Below are positions 9,241-23,657 of a stretch of 64,000 bases of DNA, in pieces. Within the stretch, counting starts at the first letter, position 1, and each line of letters starts with the position of its first letter. The notes under the pieces were generated by a model. That model was not told the DNA's origin and ran no database searches. It saw only the letters and a list, made by a program, of their open reading frames with translations. Both the position numbers and the translations under genes were made by a program. Source of the DNA: Mycobacterium uberis (lineage in GTDB: Bacteria > Actinomycetota > Actinomycetes > Mycobacteriales > Mycobacteriaceae); contig NZ_QAYL01000008.1 in the NCBI RefSeq assembly GCF_003408705.1, forward strand, positions 57,196 to 121,195, in the 5' to 3' direction.

Positions 9241-9336
9241 GGCGCTGTCCTGACATGTTGAGTGACGCTGGAAATTAATATTTTAGAGAATTAATGTTTT
9301 AATTTCCAGCGTCACTCAACATGTCAGGACAGCGCC
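9241..9336. terminator. Perfect 36-bp inverted repeat; probable bidirectional terminator
   Basis: Bases 9241-9276 and 9301-9336 are exact reverse complements (36 of 36; the arm starts GGCGCTGTCCTGACATGTTG), and two more pairs can close inside, leaving about 20 loop bases rich in A and T. It lies between two convergent frames, the membrane ORF ending at 9234 and the metallo-beta-lactamase-fold gene ending at 9316, so the transcript from either side would form a very stable hairpin. The right arm overlaps the last 21 bases of the latter gene. The arms are much longer and more exact than an ordinary terminator, so a mobile-element or recombination origin is also possible. Confidence 0.6.
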
Positions 9337-10071
9337 TCGTTTTAACGCCGTTTCCGTCGCCTCACGGATGGAGCCGCGCCATAGTTCACCGTGACCTGGC
9401 GCCAGGATGTGGGTTTCCAACATGCCTAGCGCACTCAGGCTGTGCAGACACTGTTGCTGACTATGATTGAACACTGCCGGCAGTAGCTGTGGTCCACGGT
9501 GACGCAGCAGCGGGTGGCCGGTGATCAGTGCGTCACCGCTGATCAGCGCTTCGTCGACGACGTACGAACAATGCCCGCCGGTGTGCCCTGGAGTGAAAAT
9601 AGCCATCGGGTGACCCGGTAGCCCGGCGGCTATCTCCGCGGTCAGTGGTTGGGCGGCCGGTATACCGTCGCGGACCAGGCCGCCGCTACAAAGCACGTGA
9701 ATGGACCAGATCGCCCACCGAGGCTGCCACATGCGCATCGCGATATCGAGCAGCGAGGCTTGTTCGAAGTACTCTCGCTTGGTGTGGCCTACCTCGTCGG
9801 CATGGCAGTACACCGGCGTGCGGTGTACGTTGGCGAACCAGATCGCCGAACCCATATGGTCGATGTGCCCGTGGGTCAACAGAATGGCGCGCACGTCACA
9901 GGCCTCATAGCCAAGCTGGCTCAGTGAGGTCAGCACGTCTTCCCGGTCGCCGGGATAGCCGGCGTCTATTAATATGACGCCGGTGTTATCGGCAACCAAC
10001 GCCCAATTCACCGTGTCACCGCGCGCAAAATGCACCGAGTCGGTGACCTGGAAGAGAGTCGCCGCTGCCAT
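9316..10071 (-). CDS. Metallo-beta-lactamase-fold hydrolase (Rv0406c type)
   Basis: The protein shows the zinc-binding motif of the metallo-beta-lactamase fold, LLTHGHIDHMG (HxHxDH). A later FTPGHTGGHCSYV carries the next metal-ligand histidine, SGDALITG gives the bridging aspartate, and ILAPGHGELW the last histidine. Both metal sites look complete, so the enzyme should be active; the substrate is unknown (glyoxalase II-like thioester or similar). I chose ATG 10071, giving MAAATLFQVTDSVHFARG and 252 residues, because this matches the M. tuberculosis N-terminus as I recall it; the frame stays open to an ATG at 10125. The C-terminus (ending RGAVLTC) is encoded inside the right arm of the 36-bp hairpin, so the original end of the gene may have been replaced. 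It is divergent from fgd1 with 85 bp between. Confidence 0.85.
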   Translation of the reverse strand: MAAATLFQVTDSVHFARGDTVNWALVADNTGVILIDAGYPGDREDVLTSLSQLGYEACDVRAILLTHGHIDHMGSAIWFANVHRTPVYCHADEVGHTKREYFEQASLLDIAMRMWQPRWAIWSIHVLCSGGLVRDGIPAAQPLTAEIAAGLPGHPMAIFTPGHTGGHCSYVVDEALISGDALITGHPLLRHRGPQLLPAVFNHSQQQCLHSLSALGMLETHILAPGHGELWRGSIREATETALKRGAVLTC

Positions 10072-10156
10072 GCTAAAGAGTTTAAGCCTGATGTCTGCGG
10101 TCTCCTGAGCCCGGTTCGGTCGCACTTACGATCGCCACGAGGAGTAGAAAGGACGA

Positions 10157-11167
10157 GTGGCTGAACTGAGACTTGGCTATAAAGTGTCAGCTGAACAATT
10201 CGCACCTCGTGAATTGGTCGAATTCGCGGTTGCCGCCGAAACTCACGGGATGGACAGCGCCACTGTCAGTGACCATTTCCAACCATGGCGCCACCAAGGC
10301 GGGCATGCCCCATTCTCACTGTCGTGGATAACTGCAGTCGGCGAACGCACTAAGCGGATTCTGCTGGGCACCTCGGTGCTCACTCCGACGTTTCGTTACA
10401 ACCCTGCTGTTATCGCGCAGGCCTTCGCTACCATGGGCTGTCTCTACCCGAATCGGGTCTTTCTCGGAGTCGGCACCGGTGAGGCGCTAAACGAGATCGC
10501 TACCGGGTATAAGGGTTCCTGGCCGGAGTTCAAGGAGCGGTTCGCCCGTCTGCGCGAATCCGTGCGACTTATGCGGGAACTGTGGCGCGGTGACCGCGTC
10601 GACTTCGATGGCGATTACTACCAGCTCAGAGGAGCCTCGATTTACGACGTACCCGAAGGCGGCGTGCCGATATACATCGGCGCGGGTGGCCCAGCGGTGG
10701 CCAAATATGCTGGCTGCTCCGGCGATGGCTTAATCTGCACCTCCGGCAAAGGCGAGGAGCTGTACACTCAAAAGTTAATTCCCGCTGTCCGAGAAGGGGC
10801 GGTAGCGGCTGATAGAGATGCTGACGACATCGACAAGATGATCGAAATCAAAATATCCTACGACCCCGACCCCGAGCTAGCTTTGTCTAACATTCGGTTC
10901 TGGGCGCCGCTATCGTTGACAGCCAAGCAGAAGCACAGCATTGCTGACCCGATCGAGATGGAGAAAGCCGCCAACGCACTGCCGATCGAGCAAGTTGCCA
11001 AGCGCTGGATCGTGGCATCGGACCCCGACGAAGTCGTAGAAAAGATTGGTCAATACGTGACGTGGGGCTTCAGCCATCTGACGTTTCATGCGCCTGGTCC
11101 TGACCAGCGCCGTTTCCTTGAGTTATTTGAGACGGATCTGGCGCCCAAGCTGCGGCGGCTGGGCTGA
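10157..11167 (+). CDS. fgd1: F420-dependent glucose-6-phosphate dehydrogenase Fgd1
   Basis: Fgd1 oxidises glucose 6-phosphate to 6-phosphogluconolactone and reduces cofactor F420, the main source of F420H2 in mycobacteria. The 336-residue protein has the luciferase-like TIM barrel. Visible catalytic residues are His40 in VSDHFQPW and Glu109 in GVGTGEAL; the [10 protein letters not shown] and TSGKGEEL segments are cofactor and phosphate-binding regions of the family. The GTG start at 10157 follows AAAGGA at 10148-10153. The gene is intact and matches Rv0407 closely. The pta relic begins 10 bases after its stop, so an ancestral fgd1-pta-ackA transcript is likely. Its survival implies that F420H2-dependent reactions still matter to this organism. 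Confidence 0.96.
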   Translation: MAELRLGYKVSAEQFAPRELVEFAVAAETHGMDSATVSDHFQPWRHQGGHAPFSLSWITAVGERTKRILLGTSVLTPTFRYNPAVIAQAFATMGCLYPNRVFLGVGTGEALNEIATGYKGSWPEFKERFARLRESVRLMRELWRGDRVDFDGDYYQLRGASIYDVPEGGVPIYIGAGGPAVAKYAGCSGDGLICTSGKGEELYTQKLIPAVREGAVAADRDADDIDKMIEIKISYDPDPELALSNIRFWAPLSLTAKQKHSIADPIEMEKAANALPIEQVAKRWIVASDPDEVVEKIGQYVTWGFSHLTFHAPGPDQRRFLELFETDLAPKLRRLG

Positions 11168-11177
11168 AAACGGGCGG

Positions 11178-13241
11178 GTGGTCGCCAAATTTGCGATCTA
11201 TATTGCCACGCCTGAACTGACGTCCAGGAAGGCGACGATCGCGTTGGGGATCCTGCCCGGACTTGCCGCTACGGTTGCCAAAGTCGGTGTGTTCCGGCCG
11301 ATCACTCGCGTCGATGACGCACGCGATTACATCCTGGAACTTGCTGCTGGCTCACACCACCGCGGGTTTGCCCTGCCAGCAGTGCATTGGCGTGACCTAT
11401 CGACAGTTGCACACCGGCACCGACACGGCCATCGTTGACATCGTTGATGCATATCACGCGATGGCCGAGGCATGTGACGCCGTTGTGATCGTTAGTAGCG
11501 ACTACACTGACCTGGGCGTGGGCGTGGGGGTTACTCCCACCGAACTTTTGGTAAACGCGCGCATCGCAGTCAATCTGGGCGCGCACGTGCTGTTCGCGGT
11601 GAACGCTGAGGGGCGCAGCCCCGACGACCTTGTCGATGTTGTCCGTGTGTACCTAGGAGAGTTGGCCGCCCAGCGCGCCTACGCCGCGGCGATGGTGGTC
11701 AATAGGTGCTACCAGGCACAACTCGAAAATGTGTGTGAGGCACTGCACACATTCACCCCGCACAGCTATGTGCTGCTCGACGAGCCATTGATGTCGGCGC
11801 CGACTGTGACTGAACTGACGATGGCCGTGACCGGGACGCCGATTAGCGGTGACACCCCGCTGTGGGACCGCGAGGTCACCGACGTGTTGATCGCCGGGAT
11901 GACTGCCGAGCATGTGCTAGAACGGCTGCGCGGCGGGATGGCGGTCACTATTCCCAGCGACCACTCTGGTGTGATGCTTGCCATCACCAGTGCTCATGCT
12001 GCGGAAGGGTTTCCGGCGTTTTCGTGCATCATCCTCAACGACGGGTTCGAACTACATCCGTCGATCACGACGCTGGTCTCAGGGCTGTGTCTGAGATTGC
12101 CGATCATCGCCACCACATTGGGTACCTATGAGACGGCCAACGCGACAGCCTCGGCTCGCGGTCGATTCACGGCAACCGTGCAGCGTAAGATCGACACGGC
12201 ATTGGCGCTGATAGGCCGCCATGTTGATGTCGTAGACCTGTTGACCCGGCTTGCTATCCTGATCCCAACTGTTATAACATCACAGATGTTCCTTTATCGT
12301 CTGCAGCAGGCTCGTTCGGATAGCAAGTACATCCTTTTTCATGAAGGCGAAGACGATTGCATTCTCAAATTTGCTGGCCTTCTCTTTTAGCGCCATGTCG
12401 CCGACCTAACCATCTTAGGTGATGAGGCCCAAATCCGCTTGCTATCAGCAGAACTTGGATTCGACTTGGACGGCGTGCAGATGCTCAATTCGCACGTCAG
12501 TGAATTGCGCCATCAGTTCGCCCAGTTGCACAAGGCGTCAGGAATAATCGTCGAACGTGCTCACGAGATTGTGCAAGAACTCTCGTATTTCGGCACTATG
12601 CTGGTGTTCAACCGCAATGGCCGCCGGCATGATATCTGGCGCTGCGCACACTACCGGGCAAATTGTTTGCCCAGGGTCTGGGAGTATCAGAACGGTACCC
12701 GACATCTCCACGGTGTCCAGTCTTTTCTTGATGTGCCTGTCTGATTGGGTGCTTGTATACGGTGACTGTGCAATCGTTTCAAAACCTACATCCGAACAAT
12801 TGACCGATATCGCGATATGCTCAGCGCGCACTGCAGCACAGTTTGGCATTGATCCGCGAGTAGCAATGTTGTCCTACTCGATCGGTGATTCTGGCAGTGG
12901 AGTTGATGGCGATACGGTCAGGGCAGCAACGAAGTTGGTACGTATTCGGGATTCGCAGTTGGCGGTTGAGGGGCCCATCCAATACGCCGCCCCGGCTACT
13001 AAGACGTTTGATTCGCCGGTGGCCGGTAACGCGGACGGTGCTGATCTTTCCCAATCTAAACACCGGCAACAACACTTGCAAGGCAGTGCAGCGAAACGCC
13101 TAGGACGATCGCGATTGGTCCGGTGCTGCAAAGTTTGCATAGGCCGGTCAATGATCTTTCTCGGGGTGCGCTGGTCGAAGACATTGTCGACATCGTGGCC
13201 ACCACCGTGATCTATACGCAGGGTATACATGACCACTGAGA
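11178..13241 (+). pseudogene. pta: pta, phosphate acetyltransferase (pseudogene)
   Basis: Pta converts acetyl-CoA and phosphate to acetyl phosphate. A long open piece (about 11340-12390) encodes most of the N-terminal DRTGG-type region, with SAPTVTELTMAV, LERLRGGMAVTIPSDHSG and SGLCLRLPIIATTLGTYETA. The start (GTG 11178, then IYIATPELTSRKATIALG) lies in another frame and is joined by a frameshift near 11330. Catalytic-domain pieces follow out of frame: ILFHEGEDDCILKFAG, MISGAAHTTGQIV, ICSARTAAQFGIDPRVAMLS, and [18 protein letters not shown] near 13050-13090. The end reads TQGIHDH before TGA 13239-13241. Span (2.06 kb) is full length, so loss is by small frameshifts and stops. Matches Rv0408. 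Confidence 0.9.
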
Positions 13242-13253
13242 TCCGGTCCCGCC

Positions 13254-14362
13254 TTAGTGCTGGTGCTTAACTCTGGCTCGCACGTCTGGTCAAATCGAGC
13301 TGATAGGAGAGGAATGGTTTTCGGTTACCGACCACGACGCGGTGCTGCACATTCTATGTGCTATTTGACTAAGGCGTCAACCTGCAAGCCTGTGGTTTTA
13401 TGGCGATTAGTCCATCGGATGGCGCACGGCGGCAACGAGTTCCAATATCCGACACTGCTGGATAATGCGCTCGCCGCTGGGCTTAAGCAGCTGTCCGAAC
13501 TGGCTTCGCTGCATAATCAGCCCGTGGTGAAAGGAATCGAAATAGTACGGAAGTGACTGTCAGAAATTCCGTATATCACGGTGTTCGACACCGCTTTCTT
13601 CTATGACTTACCATCAGCGGCTGCGACCTAAACGATTGATCGTCGCCAGGCCGAACAATGGCAGATTGGCCGCTACGGATTTCATGGCACGTTGCGTTGG
13701 TATGTTAGTGAGCAGGAAGCCACCCTTTTGTACCTGCCAGACCATAGTCTGAATCAGATTGTGCTGCGCCTGGTTAACGGTGTCTCGGCTTCGGCGATTA
13801 CCGACGGTCGGCCACCCAACACGTCCATGGGCTTGACGTCGCTGGAGGGTTTGGCGTGATGGGCACCCGCAGTAGTGATGTAGACTCTAATGTTGTCAGC
13901 TACCTATGGCGCCGCTTCCAGATTAGGTGTCGGCGAGATCCATTCTATGTTCAATCACCGGTCAGGGCTGGTAGGTCTAGTAGGGGAGAACGATTTTCGG
14001 CGGCTACACGCGATGATCGAATCATGCGATAGCTCAGCACAATCTGCATATGGCGTGTTCATTCATCGAGTACGTAAGTGTATGGGAGCCTACCGGGTGG
14101 TACTGGGATACGCCGATGTGCTGAGCTTCACCACAGGGGTCGGTGAAAATGACACGAAGGTACGCCGTGATGTACTGACCAGTATTGGGGAAGTGGTTAT
14201 GATACTTGATAAGTACCGCAATTTCAGTGCCTGGAAGAAGTGTATAGCAGATTTCTGTGGATGATTCGTGGATTGCTTTGCTGGCGATGCCAATCCAATG
14301 AAGAACTGGCCATTGCTCGCGACTGCGTAAGTGTGCTTTCCGATACGGTGGAAAGCGTATAG
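13254..14362 (+). pseudogene. ackA: ackA, acetate kinase (pseudogene)
   Basis: AckA makes ATP and acetate from acetyl phosphate. The start VLVLNSGS retains the kinase's phosphate-binding strand (usually LVINSGSSS). Further pieces in several frames are [85 protein letters not shown], and VLGYADVLSFTTGVGENDT. TNEELAIARDCVSVLSD lies just before the TAG at 14360-14362. Many frameshifts and some short deletions are present. It follows pta directly, as Rv0409 does. With both genes dead, the acetate switch pathway is gone from this locus. Confidence 0.9.
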
Positions 14363-14473
14363 TGAAGCCAAAGTTGCTGTAACACGGGGGCGGTGCTGTG
14401 GACAACGTGAATAGCTATCCGTGGCGGACGTGTGATTCTTCACAGCATGAGAGAGTAGGGGCTATCTATCGGC

Positions 14474-15298
14474 AGTGAGGTATTGGCGGACGTGGTATTG
14501 AGTAGGAACCAATTTCGGACGCAGTACCGTGCGGTATTTCCCAAAATCTACGTGTCGAAGTGCGTCGAGCTTTCTCTGCAGCAGTGCATTTTCGCCGCCT
14601 GGCTCTGTGTCGAACCGCGAGGCCAACGGTCACCGAGTTGGTGGCGGCGTTGCACGGTGTCAAATGGATCAACAGCGACATCGCCGTGGAGCTCATCCAT
14701 ACCAAGCTGCGCGGACTGCGAGGTGTGCTGATCCGAGGTGATGTATTGCTCGATGGTGAGACGCAGGCTGTGGCTGGTTTCGCGGTTACTACACCGGAGC
14801 ACACCGCCTTCGGCATCGGCCAGTGAGGGGACAGTCCGCTTGGCTGTTACACGGTTGGGTGCGCTTGCCCGCGTAGCGGGCTTCAAGATCAAAGACATTA
14901 CGCGTATCACTAGGCACCACCGCGGTGCACGCGGCCTGCGGCAATTAGAAGACCGTACTCGGGCTGGTAGCCCTGGGTACGCAGTCGTACTAGGAGAGTT
15001 ACCTGCCACTGCTTTTCATCGACGTCGGTTTCCCATGCTTTGGAGGCAGACACCGAATTTTAGATTATTGTAAAGTATTCTGGTTGTTTACTTGGATTCG
15101 GGTTGGGAGGAGTACCTGGTCGCAGTCGAATGCGACGGTGACCAACATCGGTCAGACCGACGGCAGTACGTCAAATACATCCGCCGGATCGAGATACTCG
15201 AGCAGAATAGGTGGATAATCGCCTGGGTTGTCGCGGAGGATCGTCCCGCAGATATCGCGCGGCGCGCGCTGGCAACTCGGTGTTCGAGTGTGTCTTGA
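14474..15298 (+). pseudogene. AbiEi-like/DUF559 nuclease-fold protein (pseudogene)
   Basis: Forward pieces in three frames line up with a common actinobacterial protein that has an N-terminal winged-helix part and a C-terminal DUF559 (Vsr/very-short-patch-repair nuclease-like) domain. In order: QYRAVFPKIYVSKCVELSLQ, TVTELVAALHGVKWI then VELIHTKLRGLRGVLIRGDV, AGFAVTTPEHTAFGIG, LAVTRLGALARVAGFKI then RHHRGARGLRQLED. The nuclease-like part WEEYLVAVECDGDQHRSDRR ends in IIAWVVAEDRPADIARR. The acidic EYDGxxH-type site is now ECDGDQH. An in-frame stop at 14824 and frameshifts kill it. Related proteins in tubercle bacilli act as antitoxins or have unknown roles. I do not recall a gene here between ackA and pknG in M. 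tuberculosis. Confidence 0.65.
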
Positions 15299-15396
15299 GG
15301 GTGTCCAGGATGCGTTAGGGGAGGTAAATCCGCGAAATCTGCGCCCTGGCATGCACGGCCGAAGCGCTGGACGCGCATTCGATGAAGCCAAGATTA

Positions 15397-18658
<3,262 letters not shown>

Positions 18659-18662
<4 letters not shown>

Positions 18663-19978
18663 CTATACTCCTTTAGCCGTGGCCACAGGCCGAGGGCGAC
18701 CGCAATGGCGGCGCCCAGGCTGAGCACCATGCCACCGACCTGGGCGCCGGATAACCCACTGCGCGCACTAAGGACATCCTGGCGCAAGCGGGTCCGGCTT
18801 TGGTCCATCGCCTTGACTAACTCGTTGTCGAGCTCGTCGAATGCGGGGGTGGAGTCGTTCTCACCGCTACCCAGCGCGACCTTGGTGGCAGCCCGATAGT
18901 TACCTACTGAGATGTAGGAGTTCATACGATCATTCGCCTGTCGCCAGCGGACCAACAGTTGGTCGACTCCTTGCAAGTCTTCCTTGTCGACGGCGTCGTT
19001 GCGGGACAAGTATTGTCCGATCTCTTGGTGCATGGCGTTGATGCGGGTGTAAAACGACTCTTTTCGGCTCTCATCATCGCCGTGTCGAATTAGCGACAGT
19101 GTCTCGTCAGCTCGTGCTTGCTGAGCGGTGATTTCGACGTCGGTAACGGTTCTCAGCGACTCGGCTGCGGTGTCTTTGGCACTGCGGCTGGCGGTCGTGG
19201 AAATCGTCAATGCGGTTCCGACCCATATCACCATGACGAGAATGCAAAGCGCGCCCACCACAAGACCGGGGTTGATCCGGCGCCTGGTACGCCGGGCCAG
19301 CCAGCGGTGGGATAACACACCGAAGACCACAGTAGTGGAGACGATGAGAATCACCGGGAGTGGAATTTGAGTGGACGCGGTAGTTTCGCCATCCACCCGG
19401 TTTGATGTCTCCCGGTAGAGCTCTTGTGCTGCAGGAAGGATTGTCGATTGCATCAGCCCCGACGCTTCCGACAGGTATGACGATCCGACCGGGTTGCCTT
19501 CCCGGTTATTTGTTCGGGCAATCTCGATCAACCCGGTATAGACGGCAAGTTCGGCGTTGATCCGGCTCAACAATTCCACTAGCCTGACGTCGGTCAGTCC
19601 GCTCGACGCGCGGGTCACTGCAGCCGCGGCGTCGGTGATGGCTTCTTCGTAACGCAGCCGAACGGTGCGCGGTTCAGCTTGAGCGATGAATGCGGTGGCC
19701 GCCGCGGCGTCGGCAACTGACAACGTGGTGTAAAGGCGTCCAGCGGCGACTGACAGCGGCTCAGTGTGGCTAAGCACGGTGGTCAATACTTGCTGCCGGT
19801 GGTTGATGGTCGTCGAGGTGGCGAACGCGCTGAGGCCGCCGAGAGTGGCCAAAACGATGCCTATAGCCAAGATACGGCCCGGTGTGGTCGAGACGAACCA
19901 CCAGCGTGGATGGGCCGGCTCGGCCGTCGACCGAGACCCTAGCGGCTCGGTCGACGGGTGTGCCAGCTCAACCGTCAC
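18659..19978 (-). CDS. glnX: GlnX, transmembrane sensor partner of GlnH/PknG (Rv0412c type)
   Basis: This membrane protein of 439 residues is the transmembrane link between the lipoprotein GlnH outside and PknG inside. I chose GTG 19978 (VTVELAHPSTEPLGS), which matches the M. tuberculosis start; the frame is open to 20083. Membrane helices are visible at ILAIGIVLATLGGLSAFA, VILIVSTTVVFGVL, LVVGALCILVMVIWVGTALT and, at the C-terminus, GGMVLSLGAAIAVALGLWP. Two helical extracytoplasmic domains lie between them, rich in Ala, Glu and Arg. RWLARRTRRR makes a positive loop between helices two and three. Its stop overlaps the glnH start (GTGA). It is divergent from mutT3. Confidence 0.93.
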
Positions 19979-20171
19979 GTCTGCTCCGACCTCATTCTTT
20001 CGGCATCTTTGTGTTGGCCGTCTTGAACCGCTATAAGCGAATTTTAAGAGAATGTTGCCGCGGATGTGGGATGCCGGACCCAATTGGTCGGTATTAACTC
20101 TGTGGTCGCTCTGTAGGTTGTCAGGTGGATCCGTACGCCGAGCGGTTTATTGCCTGCATATCCTGAAACAC

Positions 20172-20804
20172 GTGCAGGGTGACGGTGATGGATGGGTGGT
20201 ATCCGACAGTGGCGTCCACTACTGGGGTCGGTATGGCGCAGCCGGCCTGCTCCTCCGGGCACCGCGGCCCGACGGCACCCCCGCGGTGTTACTGCAACAT
20301 CGGGCGTTGTGGAGTCATCAAGGCGGCACCTGGGGTTTGCTTGGTGGCGCTCGGGATAGCTATGAGACCCCCGAGGAGACCGCGGTCCGCGAAGCTCGCG
20401 AAGAGGCTGGTCTAACTGCAGAGCGATTCGCTGTGCGCGCGACGGTGGTGACGGCCGAGATCTCCGCGCTCAGGGACAGTATGTGGACCTACACTACGGT
20501 TGTCGCCGATGCTCGCGAGTTGTTGCCCACCGTACCCAACCAGGAAAGTGTCGAATTGCGCTGGATCGCTGAGTTCGAGGTGGCCGACCTGCCGCTGCAT
20601 CCCGGGTTAGCCGCCAGCTGGCAGCGGCTGCGCACCACTCCAGTCATTGTGCCGCTAGATCACGGCCATCAATGTTGGCAGGGTCTGCCTCGCACGATGG
20701 AGATCGAGACGGGAGTCTTCGTCTGGTGCATGCCGGGTGACTCGGGTCAGGCACTGTCGCAGCTAAGTCACCGGATTAGCTCGTTGCTATCAGCGTCGAC
20801 ATGA
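20172..20804 (+). CDS. mutT3: Nudix hydrolase MutT3
   Basis: MutT3 is a Nudix hydrolase, one of several mycobacterial MutT-like nucleotide hydrolases. The Nudix box is complete: [18 protein letters not shown] followed by REEAGL (GX5EX7REUXEEXGU). The enzyme core starts at [12 protein letters not shown] and continues [20 protein letters not shown]. The start is uncertain. GTG 20172 gives 210 residues and begins where similarity to Rv0413 begins; TTG 20118 or ATG 20052 in the same frame would add N-terminal residues I cannot support. No start has a strong ribosome-binding sequence. The 3' end overlaps the 3' end of the convergent thiE gene by 29 bases. Confidence 0.88.
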   Translation: MQGDGDGWVVSDSGVHYWGRYGAAGLLLRAPRPDGTPAVLLQHRALWSHQGGTWGLLGGARDSYETPEETAVREAREEAGLTAERFAVRATVVTAEISALRDSMWTYTTVVADARELLPTVPNQESVELRWIAEFEVADLPLHPGLAASWQRLRTTPVIVPLDHGHQCWQGLPRTMEIETGVFVWCMPGDSGQALSQLSHRISSLLSAST

Positions 20805-21483
20805 GCTGTTCGGCCGCGGCCCGCGGGTCGGCGGCCGCGGTGATTGCCCGCACCACCACGATCCTGCGGGCACCGGCATGGAGCACGTCGGGAAGCCGTT
20901 GCGCGTCGATACCGCCGATAGCGAACCACGGTTTGTCGCCCGCGAGTTCGGTGGCGGTTCGCACCAACTCAAGACCCGCAGCCGGGCGGCCCGGTTTAGT
21001 CGGGGTAGGCCAACAAGGCCCGACGCAGAAATAGTCAACCGTTCCGGCATCTAAGGCGGTTGCAGCCGCGGCAACCTGCTCTCGGTCATGGGTGGACAGG
21101 CCGATCAGCGTTTGGTGACCCACGATCTGCCGCGCCACGGCGGGCGGCAGGTCGCCCTGCCCCAGGTGCAGCACGTCGGCGCCCGCCGCGCGGGCAATAT
21201 CGGCGCGGTCGTTGACCGCTAACAGGGCACTGTGCCGTTGCGCCGCGTTGGCGAGGATATCGTACGCAGCCAGCTCGTCGCGTGCCTCCAACGGGCCAAA
21301 CTGTTGTTCACCGACCGAACCCTTGTCGCGTAGCTGGACGATGTCCACTCCGCCGGCCAGGGCGGCGTCGGTAAATTGGGCTAAGTCGCCGCGCTCACGC
21401 CGCGCGTCGGTGCATAAGTACAGCCTCGCCTTGGCGAGACGGGTGACTCGACGGATTGCGGACTGTCCATGAGGTTCGTACAC
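20776..21483 (-). CDS. thiE: Thiamine-phosphate synthase ThiE
   Basis: ThiE joins the pyrimidine (HMP-PP) and thiazole phosphate halves to make thiamine phosphate. The 235-residue TIM-barrel protein shows [10 protein letters not shown] (pyrophosphate and substrate strand), [53 protein letters not shown] (a conserved loop of the family) and FAIGGI near the end. The only start in the right place is GTG 21483; no good ribosome-binding sequence is seen, and the first 15 or so residues differ from M. tuberculosis ThiE. It is divergent from thiO, and the TPP riboswitch between them points toward thiO, so thiE itself has no visible riboswitch. Matches Rv0414c. Confidence 0.93.
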   Translation of the reverse strand: MYEPHGQSAIRRVTRLAKARLYLCTDARRERGDLAQFTDAALAGGVDIVQLRDKGSVGEQQFGPLEARDELAAYDILANAAQRHSALLAVNDRADIARAAGADVLHLGQGDLPPAVARQIVGHQTLIGLSTHDREQVAAAATALDAGTVDYFCVGPCWPTPTKPGRPAAGLELVRTATELAGDKPWFAIGGIDAQRLPDVLHAGARRIVVVRAITAAADPRAAAEQLMSTLIATS

Positions 21484-21546
21484 ACCGCGACGCTAGCGCG
21501 CTAGCGTGGGAACTGAAGAATTCAGATACGGGAGTCCTGGGCAGTT

Positions 21547-21646
21547 CGAACATGCGGGGCTGAGAGTGGGCACAGTGAGAGCGACTACGCCTGCCTTACC
21601 GTCATACTTGCATACTTGATCCGGATCATGCCGGCGAAGGGAGGCC
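21547..21646 (+). promoter_or_regulatory. TPP riboswitch (THI element) upstream of thiO-thiS-thiG
   Basis: The leader contains the two conserved boxes of the thiamine pyrophosphate riboswitch. At 21556-21565 is GGGGCTGAGA (pyrimidine-sensing helix), and at 21618-21643 comes GATCCGGATCATGCCGGCGA followed by AGGGAG. The last part, AAGGGAGG at about 21638-21645, doubles as the ribosome-binding sequence for the thiO ATG at 21652, so TPP binding is expected to hide it and block translation. This is inferred from the known mechanism. Confidence 0.9.
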
Positions 21647-21651
21647 GAAAG

Positions 21652-22674
21652 ATGCCGTCCGGTCCACCCGCGGGGTCGCTGGCCGTTATTGGCGGTGGTG
21701 TTATCGGGGTATCGGTGGCACGCCGTGCAGCGCAGGCCGGATGGTCTGTGCTGGTGCACCGAACCCGCGAGCAAGGCGCGTCCTGGGTTGCCGGGGGCAT
21801 GCTGGCCCCGTACAGCGAAGGCTGGCCAGGTGAGGAACGGTTGTTACAGTTGGGGTGCGAGTCATTGCGGCTGTGGCGCCAAGGACCGTTTACCGACGGG
21901 CTGGCGCCGGAGGTGATTACCGCACGTGAGTCGCTGGTGGTGGCCGTCGACCAGGCCGATGTCGCTGACCTGCGCATGGTTGCGGACTGGTTGTCCGTGC
22001 AAGGCCATCCGGTGATCTGGGAGTCAGTTGTTCGCGCCGTCGAACCCCTGCTGGCACAAGGCATTCGCTATGGCTTTAGGACATCGACCGAGCTGGCGGT
22101 GGACAACCGGGCTTTGCTTGACGCCTTGTACTTAGACTGCGAGCGTCTAGGGGTGCGGTGGGCCGCGCCGGTGAACGACCTGTCCTGTGTCAACGCAGAT
22201 GCGGTGGTGATTGCCAACGGTATTGATGCTCCCGCGTTGTGGCCCGGCTTACAGGTCCGTCCGGTCAAGGGGGAAGTGCTGCGCTTGCGCTGGAGAAATG
22301 GTTGTATGCCGTTGTTGCACAGGATAATTCGAGCACGGGTTCATGGCCGGCAGATCTACCTGGTTCCGCGTGCGGACGGAGTGGTCGTTGGTGCCACCCA
22401 GTATGAACACGGCCGCGACGACGCTCCGGTCGTGTCGGGAGTGCGTGACCTGCTTGACGATGCGTGTACTGTGCTGCCGGCGTTGGGCGAGTATGAATTG
22501 ACTGAGTGCGCTGCTGGGCTGCGCCCAACGACACCGGACAACCTGCCGCTTGTGCACCGCCTGGATAACCGGACGCTGGTAGCCGCCGGCCACGGCCGAT
22601 CGGGATTTTTGTTGGCACCGTGGACAGCTGAACAGATCATGTCTGAACTTACCGCGGTCGGAGCGCAAGTGTGA
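21652..22674 (+). CDS. thiO: ThiO, FAD-dependent amino acid (glycine) oxidase of thiazole synthesis
   Basis: ThiO oxidises glycine to the imine used by ThiG to build the thiazole ring. The 340-residue protein begins with the FAD dinucleotide-binding motif AVIGGGVIGVSVARRAAQAG (GxGxxG). It continues with GASWVAGGMLAPYSEG, typical of the DAO family, VKGEVLRLRW, VYLVPR-like (QIYLVPRADGVVVGAT) and, at the end, CAAGLRPTTPDNLPLV then GHGRSGFLLAPWTAE. The frame is open upstream to 21616, but that region is the riboswitch; ATG 21652 sits seven bases after GGGAGG. The stop is followed seven bases later by thiS. Matches Rv0415. Confidence 0.94.
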   Translation: MPSGPPAGSLAVIGGGVIGVSVARRAAQAGWSVLVHRTREQGASWVAGGMLAPYSEGWPGEERLLQLGCESLRLWRQGPFTDGLAPEVITARESLVVAVDQADVADLRMVADWLSVQGHPVIWESVVRAVEPLLAQGIRYGFRTSTELAVDNRALLDALYLDCERLGVRWAAPVNDLSCVNADAVVIANGIDAPALWPGLQVRPVKGEVLRLRWRNGCMPLLHRIIRARVHGRQIYLVPRADGVVVGATQYEHGRDDAPVVSGVRDLLDDACTVLPALGEYELTECAAGLRPTTPDNLPLVHRLDNRTLVAAGHGRSGFLLAPWTAEQIMSELTAVGAQV

Positions 22675-22681
22675 TCATCTT

Positions 22682-23657
<976 letters not shown>

